From CBDCFV01 sp965261795 (GTDB taxonomy: Bacteria > Chloroflexota > Dehalococcoidia > Lucifugimonadales > UBA3495), in the NCBI GenBank assembly GCA_965261795.1, contig OZ253476.1:3472001-3536000 (forward strand): 64,000 nucleotides of DNA, written 5' to 3'. Position numbers and translations under genes: made by a program. Of the stretch, positions 34,472-43,903 are shown one piece after another. The stretch's first letter is position 1, and the number at the start of each line of letters is the position of its first letter. Under the pieces are notes generated by a model. It was given only the letters and a program-made list of their open reading frames with translations, made no database searches and was not told where the DNA came from.

Positions 34472-35020
34472 TCAGAGGTCCAGTCTCATTGGAACGCAGG
34501 GGTTGGGGCGTCCGGGAGTATCGCCAAGGACGATTATCTCGGCGTGAAGCGTGCCCGGCTCCAACTCCAACAGTCCCACGGTGCCCAAGCGTAATTCCTT
34601 GTGGTGGGGAAAGGTGATGCTGCCGCTGTTCAGCAAGAGCACTCCTTCCCGGAACTCCAACCGCTCTTGGTGAGTGTGGCCGGAAATCATGATGTCCACT
34701 CTTTCGGGGAAGGTCTGCTGCAATTCTGCGACTGGGCGGAACTGACGGTCCAGGTTATGCACCATGCCAATCCGCCAGCCTTCGACATCCAGGAACTGGA
34801 CTTCCTTCGATCGTGGGTCCGGTGTCGAATCATTGTTGCCGTCAGCGGCGATTACCGGGGCGAACTGTTCCAGCCAGTCCAGCACGATTGGAGAAGTCAG
34901 GTCTCCGCCATGTAATATGAGGTCTACCGTTGAGAAGAACCGGGCAGGCTCGGGTCCCAGTCCATCGAGGTCCCTTATAGCATTTGGCAGGTGGGTATCG
35001 GATAGAAGGCCGATGCGCAT
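34472..35020 (-). CDS. YfcE/MJ0936-family metallophosphoesterase
   Basis: Calcineurin-like phosphodiesterase. The 182-residue product carries all metal motifs in order: LLSDTHLP (D-x-H), LHGGDLTS, ADGNND, SGHTHQERLEF, and the closing NSGSIT. The family hydrolyses model phosphodiesters; physiological substrates are usually unknown. It is divergent from the thiolase gene, with a 117-bp spacer between the starts. Confidence 0.9.
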   Translation of the reverse strand: MRIGLLSDTHLPNAIRDLDGLGPEPARFFSTVDLILHGGDLTSPIVLDWLEQFAPVIAADGNNDSTPDPRSKEVQFLDVEGWRIGMVHNLDRQFRPVAELQQTFPERVDIMISGHTHQERLEFREGVLLLNSGSITFPHHKELRLGTVGLLELEPGTLHAEIIVLGDTPGRPNPCVPMRLDL

Positions 35021-35137
35021 TGCATAAATCTAGTTGTCCGCACTGTAAAAGTCAAACCACCACCTGTCCCTTCTCCTCCAAGGATAGGGCGGGTGCGAGG
35101 AAAATTCAGGAACGCTGCACAGGAGTAGAAACAAAAC

Positions 35138-36331
35138 ATGGCTCAGGAAAGGACCGCCGCGATAGTCGGCATTCATGAATACCCGTTGCGGGTCGCCGGA
35201 CCGACCACCAACGCGCTTCAAATCAAGGCCGCGTCGGCCGCCAAAGCACTGGAAGACGCCGGTTTCACTTGGAAGGACGTGGACGCCGTCTACGACACCG
35301 GGAGCGACCAAAGCATAGGCGGACTCGGCATTTCCGAGTACTTTGGTTTCAAGCCCTCTATAATCGACAACACGTCGGTTGGCGGGTCTTCCTTTGAGTT
35401 CCACGCCAACCATGCCCGCATGATGATCGAAGCGGGCAAGTGCAACGTGGCGTTGATTACCTACGGCTCCATGTCCCATACGGACCGCCGGGCCATCGGC
35501 ACCGCCGGTGCGACAGGGACGGTGCCCGCCAACTTCTTTACCAATATGGAAGACCCTTGGGGGCTGACCCTCATTGGCAACTACGCCATGGTCAAGACCC
35601 GGCATAAGCATCAGTACGGCACCACCGACGAGCAGTTCGCCGCCATTTCCGTCGCCACGCGCCGCCACGCCATGCGCAACCCGGAGGCGGTCAAAGCCAT
35701 GACCGACCTGGAGTTCGTAGGGGTGCGTGAGATAACCGTCGACGACGTGTTGGAGTCCCGCGTGATTGCCCATCCGTTGCACCTGTTGGAGTGCTGCATG
35801 GTGTCCGACGGCGGCGGCGCGGTGATAGTAGCGTCGCCGGAAATGGCCCGCAACGCACGCAAGAAACCGGTCTGGATTATCGGCAGCGGCGAGGCCACCA
35901 AGTACCGCGAGAACGGCGGCGACATCACCGTCAGCGCCGGGGCGCAGGCCGGCCCGGCGGCCTTTGCCGATGCCGGGGTCAGACCGGACGAGATTGACAT
36001 CCTCATGGCCTACGACTCTTTCACCATCACCGTGATGTGTATGATCGAGGACCTGGGCTTCTGTCCCAAGGGTGAGGGCGGCGCTTTCGTCAGCGATGGC
36101 CGCCTCAACTTCGACAACCCGGTGAAGCCCGCTATCAACACCGACGGCGGCGGCCTGTCTTCCAACCATCCGGGTGCGCGGGGCATATTCCTGCTGCTGG
36201 AAGCGACCCGCCAGTTGCGCGGCGAATCGACATCACAGGTTGCCGACGCCCGCTTGGCGGTGGCGGTAGGCAACGGCGGCCAGCTTGGGTCGCGCCACGC
36301 TACCGGAGTCACCATACTGGCCGCCGATTAG
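35138..36331 (+). CDS. SCP2-type thiolase-like protein (lipid-transfer family)
   Basis: The 397-residue product has the thiolase fold: ERTAAIVGIHEYPLR at the start, KALEDAGFTWKDVDAVYDTG, then TSVGGSSFEFHANHARMMIE, and NTDGGGLSSNHPGARGIFLL near the C terminus. The position where degradative thiolases carry the nucleophilic Cys reads VGGSSFE, so claisen-type chemistry by the usual Cys is unlikely; many members of this SCP2 subgroup share that absence. The DUF35 gene starts 24 bp downstream, the normal partner. Likely role: CoA-thioester aldol/retro-aldol or transfer in side-chain degradation, by inference from partner pairs. Confidence 0.88.
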   Translation: MAQERTAAIVGIHEYPLRVAGPTTNALQIKAASAAKALEDAGFTWKDVDAVYDTGSDQSIGGLGISEYFGFKPSIIDNTSVGGSSFEFHANHARMMIEAGKCNVALITYGSMSHTDRRAIGTAGATGTVPANFFTNMEDPWGLTLIGNYAMVKTRHKHQYGTTDEQFAAISVATRRHAMRNPEAVKAMTDLEFVGVREITVDDVLESRVIAHPLHLLECCMVSDGGGAVIVASPEMARNARKKPVWIIGSGEATKYRENGGDITVSAGAQAGPAAFADAGVRPDEIDILMAYDSFTITVMCMIEDLGFCPKGEGGAFVSDGRLNFDNPVKPAINTDGGGLSSNHPGARGIFLLLEATRQLRGESTSQVADARLAVAVGNGGQLGSRHATGVTILAAD

Positions 36332-36355
36332 CTCTGTTTGAGGAGAATGAAAACA

Positions 36356-36772
36356 ATGGCCCCATTACGACCACAACCCAGGTTCCCGGAAGTCGACAGC
36401 GAGCCCTTTTGGGAAGCAACCAAGCGTCACGAACTGACCTATCAGACGTGCGATAGCTGCAATGAAGTGATTTTTTACCCGCGCGGACACTGCCCTCAGT
36501 GCGGGTCCATCGAGAACACTTGGCATGTGTCTCAAGGGTTGGGCAGTGTCTACACCTATAGCGTCGTCATGCAAAGCCGCCACCCGGCGTTCCGCGACTT
36601 GGGCCCCTATGCCGTCGCCTACGTCGATCTGGATGAAGGCTTCCGCTTGATGACCAACGTCGTAGGCGTCGAAGACCCCACCCAGGACATTCAATGCGGG
36701 ATGCGGGTCAAGGTCCGGTGGGAGGACCAAGGCGAGGGGGAGGTATCCCTTCCCATGTTCGAACCGGCGTAA
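36356..36772 (+). CDS. Zn-ribbon/OB-fold DUF35 protein
   Basis: Acyl-CoA-binding accessory protein of SCP2-type thiolases. The 138-residue product has a rubredoxin-like zinc ribbon, CDSCNEVIFYPRGHCPQCGS (two C-x2-C pairs), then an OB fold with GSVYTYSVVMQSRHPAF and PYAVAYVDLDEGFRLMTNVV. GAGGAG at 36340-36345 favours ATG 36356 over the ATG at 36347. A 3' relic of a second gene of this kind lies at 38757-38795. Confidence 0.9.
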   Translation: MAPLRPQPRFPEVDSEPFWEATKRHELTYQTCDSCNEVIFYPRGHCPQCGSIENTWHVSQGLGSVYTYSVVMQSRHPAFRDLGPYAVAYVDLDEGFRLMTNVVGVEDPTQDIQCGMRVKVRWEDQGEGEVSLPMFEPA

Positions 36773-36802
36773 GGCCCGGACCTGCCTGCTTGCTCATTCG
36801 CT

Positions 36803-36839
36803 CCTGACGCCGCCAAAGACTTCACGGCATGGCGTCAGG
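36803..36839 (+). terminator. Hairpin after the thiolase-DUF35 pair
   Basis: CCTGACGCC and GGCGTCAGG form a 9-bp stem with inner GCC/GGC pairing across a 2-nt bulge, 30 bp past the DUF35 stop. No T-run follows, so it may be an inefficient or Rho-assisted terminator. Confidence 0.45.
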
Positions 36840-36930
36840 ACTGCTTGTCAGCCAGGCGCCGCCTGACTATTATGTCCCGCTCCATTAGAGGGCCTTTGAG
36901 TTTCCGATTCTAACGGTTGGGAGAAATGTT

Positions 36931-38742
36931 ATGGCGCAACAACAAGCGGCGTATAATCTGGAGCAGAGCGACGTCGCCCTTCCCTCCACAGGACGTCCCG
37001 TAGTCCGGTCAACTCAAGGCGTGATTTCCAGCGGGCACTACCTGACTTCGATGGCTGGGATGCGGGTGCTCTTGAACGGCGGCAACGCTTTCGACGCGCT
37101 GGTCGCGGCAGGGTTCGCCGCAGCGGTGGTGGAACCCATCGCTTCGTATTCATTGGCCGCTGAGGGCGTGTTCATGCTCTACGATGCCGCCAGCGGCGAC
37201 CTGCTATCGCTGAGCGGTCAGGGTACTGCCCCTGGAAAGGCCACCCCGGAATTCTACGCCTCGCAAGGGCTTGAGAGAATTCCCACCGGGCCCGGCCACA
37301 ACAAGGCCCACCTGTCCTTCACGCTTCCGGGGGTAGTCGACGCCTTCATTTCCATGCTGGAAAAGTACGGCGCCATGTCCATCGGCGAAGTGCTCGCCCC
37401 GGCCATCAGTTGTGCCGAGGACGGTATTCCCAATTACGAATACATGCTGGAGCGGTTGAAGTCGCCGGCAACCGCAGAGCAGTTCGACCACTACTCACCG
37501 GGTGGTTGGGAAGTCTTTTATGATGGCCGCCAAGTACCTGAAGCCGGGTCGCTGTTGGTGCAGCCCGGCTTGGCCAACACCCTCAAGGCCATGGCGTCAA
37601 CTGGAAACAACGGGTCCGGTTCCCGTGCCGACGGCTTGCAGAAGGCCCGGGACTCGTTCTACCGCGGTCCCATCGCGAGGCTCATCGCCGAATCGGCGCA
37701 AGGGGTGGGTGGAATCCTGTCAATGGAAGACCTGGCTGGCTACAAGGCGCAATTCGAGACGCCGGTCAAGACCAGCTTCCACGGCTACGAAATCTTCGGG
37801 CAGGACACTTGGACCCAGGGCCCGATGCTGATGCAGACGTTGAACATGCTGGAGCATTTCAACTTGCAAGCGATGGGCCATAACAGCCCCGAATACATAC
37901 ATACGGTTTCGGAAGCGTTGAAGCTGGCTTTCGGCGACAGGGAAGCGTTCTATGGCGACCCGGACTTCGCCGACGTCCCCATTGACGGACTGCTGTCCAA
38001 GGAGTACGCCGCCGAGCGGGTACAGCTTATTGACCCCGAAGGGGCCTTCCAAGCCCAGCGTCCAGGCGGCGACCCGTGGAAATACTCCAGCGTCAATGGC
38101 TCTGGAGCAAAGCAGGTCATGGCGGCGCCTACCAACGGCGCCTCCGCCGATAGCTCGTCCGGGGAGGGCACAACCCATGTTTCGGTGCTCGACCGGCACG
38201 GCAACATGGTGTGCGGCACCATCAGCGGCGGCTCCTTCGCCAAGTCAGCGTTCTTCCCCGAGTTGGGAGCCGCCCTGAGCACCCGCATCGAGATGTTCAA
38301 CTGCGAGGAAGGTCACCCCAACGTGGTGGCGCCGGGCAAACGCCCGCGGACTACCTTGGTCAACTACATCGTGAGCAAGGACGGCAAGCCGGTGATGACC
38401 ATCGGCTGTCCGGGTGGTGACAATCAGACACAAGCCAATGTGCAACTGGTATTGAATACTGTGTTGTTCGGCATGGACCCGCAACAAGCGGTGGAAGCGC
38501 CCCGGTTTTCCACCCAGAGCAACGTCAACTCCTTCTATCCTCACGATTACTACCCGGGACGCTTGGACCTGGAGCCCGGCATCCCGGAGAGCACGGCTGA
38601 CTCCCTTCGTATTCTGGGGCACAAGATCGAGCGGGCCGTCAACTGCGGTTTGGGGGCCACCGTGTCAGTCCGCGACCCCCGGACCGGCTACCTGAGCACC
38701 GGAGGAGACCCCCGCCGGGCTTGCTACGCCATAGGTATGTAG
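36931..38742 (+). CDS. ggt: Gamma-glutamyltransferase family protein
   Basis: Ntn-hydrolase that self-cleaves and transfers or hydrolyses gamma-glutamyl groups. The 603-residue product has the N-terminal STQGVISSGHYLTSMAGMRV, GGNAFDALVAAGFAAAVVEP, GVVDAFISMLEKYG and, at the processing site, GTTHVSVLDRHGNMVCGTIS, whose Thr is the maturation nucleophile. It ends with GLGATVSVRDPRTGYLSTGG, typical of the small subunit. No signal peptide is seen, so it is a cytoplasmic type, possibly acting on gamma-glutamyl amides or cephalosporin-like amides rather than periplasmic glutathione. Confidence 0.92.
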   Translation: MAQQQAAYNLEQSDVALPSTGRPVVRSTQGVISSGHYLTSMAGMRVLLNGGNAFDALVAAGFAAAVVEPIASYSLAAEGVFMLYDAASGDLLSLSGQGTAPGKATPEFYASQGLERIPTGPGHNKAHLSFTLPGVVDAFISMLEKYGAMSIGEVLAPAISCAEDGIPNYEYMLERLKSPATAEQFDHYSPGGWEVFYDGRQVPEAGSLLVQPGLANTLKAMASTGNNGSGSRADGLQKARDSFYRGPIARLIAESAQGVGGILSMEDLAGYKAQFETPVKTSFHGYEIFGQDTWTQGPMLMQTLNMLEHFNLQAMGHNSPEYIHTVSEALKLAFGDREAFYGDPDFADVPIDGLLSKEYAAERVQLIDPEGAFQAQRPGGDPWKYSSVNGSGAKQVMAAPTNGASADSSSGEGTTHVSVLDRHGNMVCGTISGGSFAKSAFFPELGAALSTRIEMFNCEEGHPNVVAPGKRPRTTLVNYIVSKDGKPVMTIGCPGGDNQTQANVQLVLNTVLFGMDPQQAVEAPRFSTQSNVNSFYPHDYYPGRLDLEPGIPESTADSLRILGHKIERAVNCGLGATVSVRDPRTGYLSTGGDPRRACYAIGM

Positions 38743-38756
38743 GCGGCGGAACGCTG

Positions 38757-38795
38757 ATGCGCCAGGTATCCCTCCCGACGTTCGAACCAGTGTAA
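38757..38795 (+). pseudogene. 3' relic of a second DUF35 gene
   Basis: The frame reads QVSLPTFEPV then TAA. The intact DUF35 gene at 36356 ends EVSLPMFEPA, and the nucleotides (AGGTATCCCT...GTTCGAACC) match closely too. Only the last dozen codons survive, directly after the ggt stop, which suggests a duplicated thiolase-DUF35 unit that was later replaced by ggt. Confidence 0.6.
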
Positions 38796-38820
38796 CGGAT
38801 TAATGGGACGTGAAGAGGTA

Positions 38821-38840
38821 GTCTGAATCAGGATTCAGAC
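38821..38840. promoter_or_regulatory. 20-bp palindromic operator before the orphan antitoxin
   Basis: GTCTGAATCAGGATTCAGAC has 9-bp perfect arms around AG. It lies just upstream of an extended -10 (TGCTAAAAT, 38853-38861) that is only 6 bp from the ATG at 38868, so the mRNA may be leaderless. Autoregulation by the ribbon-helix-helix antitoxin is the likely role. Confidence 0.6.
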
Positions 38841-38867
38841 GATATTGGGTCATGCTAAAATAACCCT

Positions 38868-39113
38868 ATGCCTAACTTAAACGCAAAAAACATTCCGGAT
38901 GACCTCTGGGCACGGCTGTGCAACTACGCCTCCGCAAAGGATCTCAACATAAACGAGGCGGTGATCGCGGCGATAGAACGCGAAGTGAGGGAATGGGAAT
39001 TTCTCCAACGAGGAGCCCAGCGCGTAAACACCCTTAATGACGCACAGGGAGCGAAAACCATGGAAGGACGCCTCGTTCCCGAGATCGGCCTTGGTTCCGG
39101 GAGTACGCAGTAA
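38868..39113 (+). CDS. FitA/VapB-type ribbon-helix-helix antitoxin, orphan
   Basis: The 81-residue product begins PNLNAKNIPDDLWARLCNYA, the Arc/FitA-like ribbon-helix-helix fold: beta strand, then helices with the NEAVIAAIEREV segment. The C-terminal 35 residues should be the toxin-neutralising region. It is clearly paralogous to the next antitoxin gene (same KN-[IV]-P-[DE]-DL motif) but no PIN toxin follows it. It may be a remnant of a second vapBC pair or an extra autorepressor. Confidence 0.75.
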   Translation: MPNLNAKNIPDDLWARLCNYASAKDLNINEAVIAAIEREVREWEFLQRGAQRVNTLNDAQGAKTMEGRLVPEIGLGSGSTQ

Positions 39114-39183
39114 CCTCCGCGCCACTTCCCGCCCTGAGCGTCCCCCAAATATGTAAATTCTGATGTAGACTTAATAGCCCAAT

Positions 39184-39432
39184 ATGGCCAACTTATACAT
39201 CAAAAACGTGCCTGAAGACCTTCACGAACGCCTGCGCAACTACGCGCGTGTCAAGAGACTCACCATGAGCCAGGCAGTGTTTACCGCTATCGACAGTCAG
39301 GTAGCGAGGTGGGAATTTACCCTACGGTTGGCCCAACGTCCCAAGACTGAGTTAATTGTGAACGCGGCGGAGACAATCAGGGAAGAACGCCGTCTCCGAG
39401 ATATTGAACTGGATTGGCGGAGTACGTTCTAG
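39184..39432 (+). CDS. VapB/FitA-type antitoxin
   Basis: The 82-residue product starts ANLYIKNVPEDLHERLRNYA with the ribbon-helix-helix DNA-binding fold, and the C-terminal tail ETIREERRLRDIELDWRSTF should bind the PIN toxin. The toxin gene starts inside this gene (18-bp overlap), so the two are translationally coupled. A -10-like TTAATA lies only a few bases upstream of the ATG, suggesting a leaderless mRNA. Confidence 0.8.
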   Translation: MANLYIKNVPEDLHERLRNYARVKRLTMSQAVFTAIDSQVARWEFTLRLAQRPKTELIVNAAETIREERRLRDIELDWRSTF

Positions 39433-39815
39433 ACGCCTCAGCTGCCTACGAGTACCTCCTGCGGACCTCCATTGGCCTGACGCTGGTGGACACTGTAGAG
39501 AATATGTCATTGGTTGCGCCGGAGTTGATAGACGTGGAGGTATTGTCAGCGTTGCGCCGGGAGGTGTTAGGCGGACGGCTGGAGGAACAACGGGCGTTAT
39601 CGGCGTTGGAAGATTTGGTCGTTTTGCGCGTTGTTCGTATTTCACACCGGGAATTGATCGAAAGGGCGTGGCGGTACCGGCACAATGTTACCGCCTACGA
39701 TGCTCTTTACATCGCGGCTGGCTACCTCTACGATGTGCCGGTGCTTACCGCCGACGAGCGCCTTTCAAGAGCACCCGGGCTGGACGTTGTTGTACGAGAC
39801 GTTCGCCTCATGTAA
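39414..39815 (+). CDS. VapC-type PIN-domain toxin
   Basis: Mg-dependent RNase toxin. The 133-residue product starts at TTG 39414 inside the antitoxin gene. PIN motifs are intact: EYVLDASAAYEYLLR (first Asp), APELIDVEVLSALRREV (Glu), YDALYIAAGYLYDVPVLTAD (two more acids). All four acidic residues of the active site are present, so it looks functional, unlike the PIN toxin at 44666. Confidence 0.85.
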   Translation: MAEYVLDASAAYEYLLRTSIGLTLVDTVENMSLVAPELIDVEVLSALRREVLGGRLEEQRALSALEDLVVLRVVRISHRELIERAWRYRHNVTAYDALYIAAGYLYDVPVLTADERLSRAPGLDVVVRDVRLM

Positions 39816-39914
39816 TTTGCACCATTCCCCTCGAACACCCGGTGTTATCCAGTTCTCCCCACCCCGTAGTTGTTGCCAAGGGATAGAAGTCCAAACCGCC
39901 AAAGGAGCATCGTC

Positions 39915-41069
39915 ATGGAAGTAAGGCCCTTTGAAATTAACGTCGACCAAGCTGTGCTGGACGACTTGCAGGCGCGCCTCAACCGGACCCGGTGGCCCGA
40001 CGAGATCCTCGGTTCGGGTTGGGACTACGGCAGCAACCTGGCCTACATGAAGGAGTTGATGGAGTATTGGCGGACTAGCTTCGACTGGCGCGCCCAGGAG
40101 AAGAAGCTAAACGCCTTCCATCACTTCAAGAGCGAAGTGGACGGGTTGGACATCCACTTCATCCGGGAACGGGGCGTCGGGCCAAACCCCATGCCGCTGG
40201 TCATTACCCACGGCTGGCCCAGTTGCTTCTTCGAAATGACCAAGATAATCCCCTTGCTGGCTGACCCAGGCAGTCACGGAGGCGACCCCGCCGACACTTT
40301 CGATGTGGTGGCGCCCTCACTGCCCGGCTATGGGTTCTCCCAAGCGTCCAGCGAACGTGGTATGCAGGTCCAGAAAGTGGCCGACCTGTGGACGAAACTG
40401 ATGACCGAGAACCTGGGCTACCCTAAGTTCTCGGCCCAAGGGGGAGACATCGGGTCAGGCGTAACGGCTCGCTTGGGGTATGCCCATCACGACAAGATGT
40501 ATGGCATCCACCTCACCTCGGTTACCCGTCCAACGCCCTACCTTGGCTCCGGTTCCCGCCCTCTGACCGAGGCGGAGCAGGCCCACTCGGCCCAGCGGGA
40601 ACGCTGGTTCCTGGACGAGGGCGGATACAACCATATCCAGGGCACCAAGCCTCAGACCCTGTCGTACGGATTGAACGACTCCCCTGCCGGTTTAGCAGGC
40701 TGGATAATAGAGAAATACCGTACTTGGAGCGACTGCCACGGCGACATCGAGAGCCGGTACACCAAGGACGAGTTGCTCACCATCGTCACCATCTACTGGG
40801 TGACCAACACCATCGGCTCATCGGTCAGGATGTACAAAGAGAACCAGAGTCACCTTTGGGAAATGGAAGAGAACGAAAAGGTCGCGGCTCCGGCAGGCAT
40901 AGCCGTGTTCCCACAGGAAATAGCCACGCCGCCGCGCGAGTGGGCCGAGCGTTCCTACGAGGTGCGCCGTTGGCAGGAAATGCCCCGGGGCGGCCATTTT
41001 GCGGCCTTGGAGGAGCCGGAGTTGTTAGCCCACGAGATAAGGGAGTTCTTCCGCCCGTTGCGGGATTGA
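39915..41069 (+). CDS. Epoxide hydrolase (EHN-type alpha/beta hydrolase)
   Basis: Opens epoxides to diols. The 384-residue product has the N-terminal lid domain typical of microsomal-type epoxide hydrolases (EVRPFEINVDQAVLDDLQAR, TRWPDEILGSGWDYGSNLAY), the oxyanion HGWP, the nucleophile in AQGGDIGSGVTARLG and the His in RGGHFAALEEPELLAHEI. The start is ATG 39915 with AAGGAG 8 nt upstream; the frame is open earlier without homology. It is followed by a strong hairpin at 41101. Confidence 0.93.
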   Translation: MEVRPFEINVDQAVLDDLQARLNRTRWPDEILGSGWDYGSNLAYMKELMEYWRTSFDWRAQEKKLNAFHHFKSEVDGLDIHFIRERGVGPNPMPLVITHGWPSCFFEMTKIIPLLADPGSHGGDPADTFDVVAPSLPGYGFSQASSERGMQVQKVADLWTKLMTENLGYPKFSAQGGDIGSGVTARLGYAHHDKMYGIHLTSVTRPTPYLGSGSRPLTEAEQAHSAQRERWFLDEGGYNHIQGTKPQTLSYGLNDSPAGLAGWIIEKYRTWSDCHGDIESRYTKDELLTIVTIYWVTNTIGSSVRMYKENQSHLWEMEENEKVAAPAGIAVFPQEIATPPREWAERSYEVRRWQEMPRGGHFAALEEPELLAHEIREFFRPLRD

Positions 41070-41100
41070 TGCCGGAGGCGGTGGGCAAGGAATTATAAAA

Positions 41101-41124
41101 CCGGGAGGGCGATTGCCCTCCCGG
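41101..41124. terminator. Bidirectional hairpin terminator between epoxide hydrolase and cadherin relic
   Basis: 10-bp perfect stem CCGGGAGGGC/GCCCTCCCGG with a GATT loop. Read on the minus strand it is followed by TTTTATAATT, a good intrinsic terminator for the leftward cadherin gene; on the plus strand there is no T-run. Confidence 0.75.
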
Positions 41125-41716
41125 CTCAAGGTCCTCAATGGGCGCATCGGGGTTACCACCCGGACCACCACTTATTGAACTCGCGGCTTCTCTGCACTGT
41201 TACGGGGTAGGGTAGCCTGCTCCGCCTCTTCACAACGTACGTGCTGCCGCCGGCTATCGTCGCCGCCAGCGCCATCATTATGATCGCGATGTACCACGAC
41301 GGCATCCCTCCTGATTTCCCGCCTTCCGAATCGAACGAAGCCCCTTTGACTTCCGGCCCCGCTGTTGGTGCCGAGTCGCCATCCGGCGAAGGATGCCGAG
41401 TCCGCGCCGGCCAGACTGTAGGTCCGCGTGTCCCCCACATCATCATCTTCAGCCGAGACGGGTAGGCCCACCGAGTCGCCCGGTGGAGTGTTTTCATCAA
41501 CTTTGCGATTGGCCGCGTCTAAACCGAAAGACGGCGGTTCATTTACGTTGGTGACGGTGATGGTCACCACAATATTATCCGAGGCGTTGGCTGAGTCAGT
41601 AGCCGTCAATATGACCGTGTAGCTGGCCTTGGTATCATGGTCCAGGGCTGCCTTGGTCTTCAACTGCCCTGTCTTGGCGTCAATGGCGAAGGACGCGGCA
41701 TCGCCCCCTTCCAGGG

Positions 41717-41929
41717 CTGACAAGGGTATGTAAAATTGAGATTATAGCTACGAACCGACCCCACCGCCCCTGGATTCCGGCCTACGCCGGAATGACGGAA
41801 TGGGCCCGATACGGAATGGGCCCGATAGTGAGCATTTGGGAGCGGTTTTGTATTTGAGCAAGCCTACCCTACTATGCGGTCTCACGTTCAACTGCGTAAA
41901 GTCCCAAATGAAATACATACCCTTGTCAG
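41717..41929 (-). mobile_element. MITE family 2, copy A (213 bp), inside the cadherin gene
   Basis: Ends are CTGACAAGGGTATGTA and its inverse TACATACCCTTGTCAG. The 11-bp sequence CCCTTCCAGGG flanks it on both sides (41706-41716 and 41931-41941) as a target-site duplication. The same element is at 56321-56693 in opposite orientation. No transposase is encoded, so it is non-autonomous. Confidence 0.88.
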
Positions 41930-43861
41930 TCCCTTCCAGGGTGTAGGTCAGCGTGTCCCCTTCTGCGTCCGTGGCCTTGAATGGGGCGTCGATGTTCTGG
42001 CTTGTCCCAGTGTTTTCTGCAACGCTACAGGTGGCCGTATCCGTGGCGAAAACCGGAGGGTCGTTTCCTGCAGTGACATTGATGGTCACCGTGATTGTGT
42101 CAGACAGGTTGAGTGAGTCGGTGGCGGTAACCGTCACTTGGTAGCTGGCCTTGGTCTCATAATCCAGCGTCGTCCCGGTGCCCACCGTGATCTGTCCTGT
42201 GCTGCCGTTAATGCCGAACGATGCGGAATCCGTGCCGCCCAAACTGTAGGCAAGACTATCCCCATCGTCCTGGTCTTCAGCCAATATCGGTTCACCCAGT
42301 GGCCGGCCAGCCTGCGTGTTTTCCAAGACAGTGCGGGTAGCTGTCGCGGAGTCGAAAGACGGCGGCTCATTCACATCGGTAACGGTGATGGTCACGTCAA
42401 TGGTCTCGACGTCGTCGTTGCCGTCACTTGCCTTCACCCTCACCGTGTAGCTGTCCGTGGTCTCGTAGTCCAGCGCCTCCTTGGTCTGCAACTGTCCGGA
42501 CAATTCATCAATTGCGAAAGAACCGGCATCCGTCCCTTCCAGGGTGTAAATCAGTTTGTCGTTATCGGCGTCCGTCGCCCTGACCGGGGCGCCGATGTTG
42601 GTATTGGCCGCTGTGTTTTCGGCAATGGAGCGAGCATTGGCCCCCGCAGACGGAAACTCCGGCGGGTCGTTAACGTCAGTGACGGTGATTGTTACCGTGA
42701 TTTCGTCATCCGTCGCTGGGTCAGGATTCCCGGCGGCGTTCTTGCCGTCGTGGACCGATACGGCCACCGTGTAGGTTGCCTTGGTTTCATGGTCCAGCGC
42801 AGCGTCAGTCTTCAACTGGCCGGTTAATGTGTCGATGTCGAAGGAGCTGGCATCCGTCCCGCCCAGCGAGTAGGTCAGCGTCGCGCCAGCGTCCGGGTCC
42901 GTGGCCGCCACCGTATCGCCGATGTCCACACCCGTCCCCGTGTTTTCGGCGATGCTGCGGATTGTCGGCGACATGTCGTCGAAAGACGGCGTTTCATTCA
43001 CGTCGGTAACGGTGATGGTCACGTCAATGGTGTCGACGCCGCCGTTGCCGTCATCCGCCTTGACCGTCACCGTGTAACTGTCGTTGGTCTCGTGGTCGTA
43101 GGTCACGTTTGCCTTCGTTTCGATTTGTCCGCTGGTGGAAACGATCTGGAAGGAAGCCGCGTCGGCTCCTTCCAGCGTGTAAGCCAGGGTGTCTGAGTTG
43201 GCGTCCGATGCTATTACGGGGGCGCCTATGCTCGTAACCCCCACGGTGTTCTCGGCCACCTCCCGCGCCGCCGTTGCGCCGGAGAAGTCCGGCGGGCTGT
43301 TGGTGCTGCCCGTGCCCGTGTCGGACCACGGACCTGGCCCCTCATCGTTGATCGCCCAAACTTGGACGTCATAAGACGTGCCAGCATCCAGTGTGCCGAT
43401 GGTGAGACTGGCGATGGGCCTGCTCGTAATATAGGTCGCACCGCTCCAGTCCGGCTCCGTATCTTTCTTGTATTGGTATTGGTAGTGCGTAATGGGCGGG
43501 CGACCTATATTGTCGGGCGCCGTCCAAGTCACGCTTACGACGTTGTTCGATGCCTTTGAGACCGTAGGCTTCCCGGGTTTCAACGGCGGCTCGTATACGT
43601 CAGTGACATTGACGGTCACTTCTTTGGTGGCGGTGCCGCCGTTGCTGTCGTCCGCCTTCACCGTTATCGAGTAGCTCGGCTTTGCTTCGTAGTCGTAAGT
43701 GACCCCGATTTCGTCTGTATCTGGCCAGTGCCTGGGATGATATGGAAGGCATCCTTGTCCGTTCCTTCAAGGGAATAAGTCAGAGTATCGTTGTCTCCGT
43801 CAGTGGCTGTAACCGGACCGCCGAGATTCTCGACCGCACTCGTATTTTCGCGGACCGATAC

Positions 43862-43903
43862 GGTGTAGGTGTAGGTGTAGGTGTAGGTGTAGGTGTAGGT
43901 GTC
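43862..43903. repeat. Hexanucleotide microsatellite in a cadherin repeat
   Basis: GGTGTA is repeated six times plus a seventh variant GGTGTC; on the coding strand it is TACACC, giving Thr-Tyr dipeptides. In-frame slippage would only change Thr-Tyr number. The neighbouring cadherin repeat seems shortened next to it. Confidence 0.9.
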
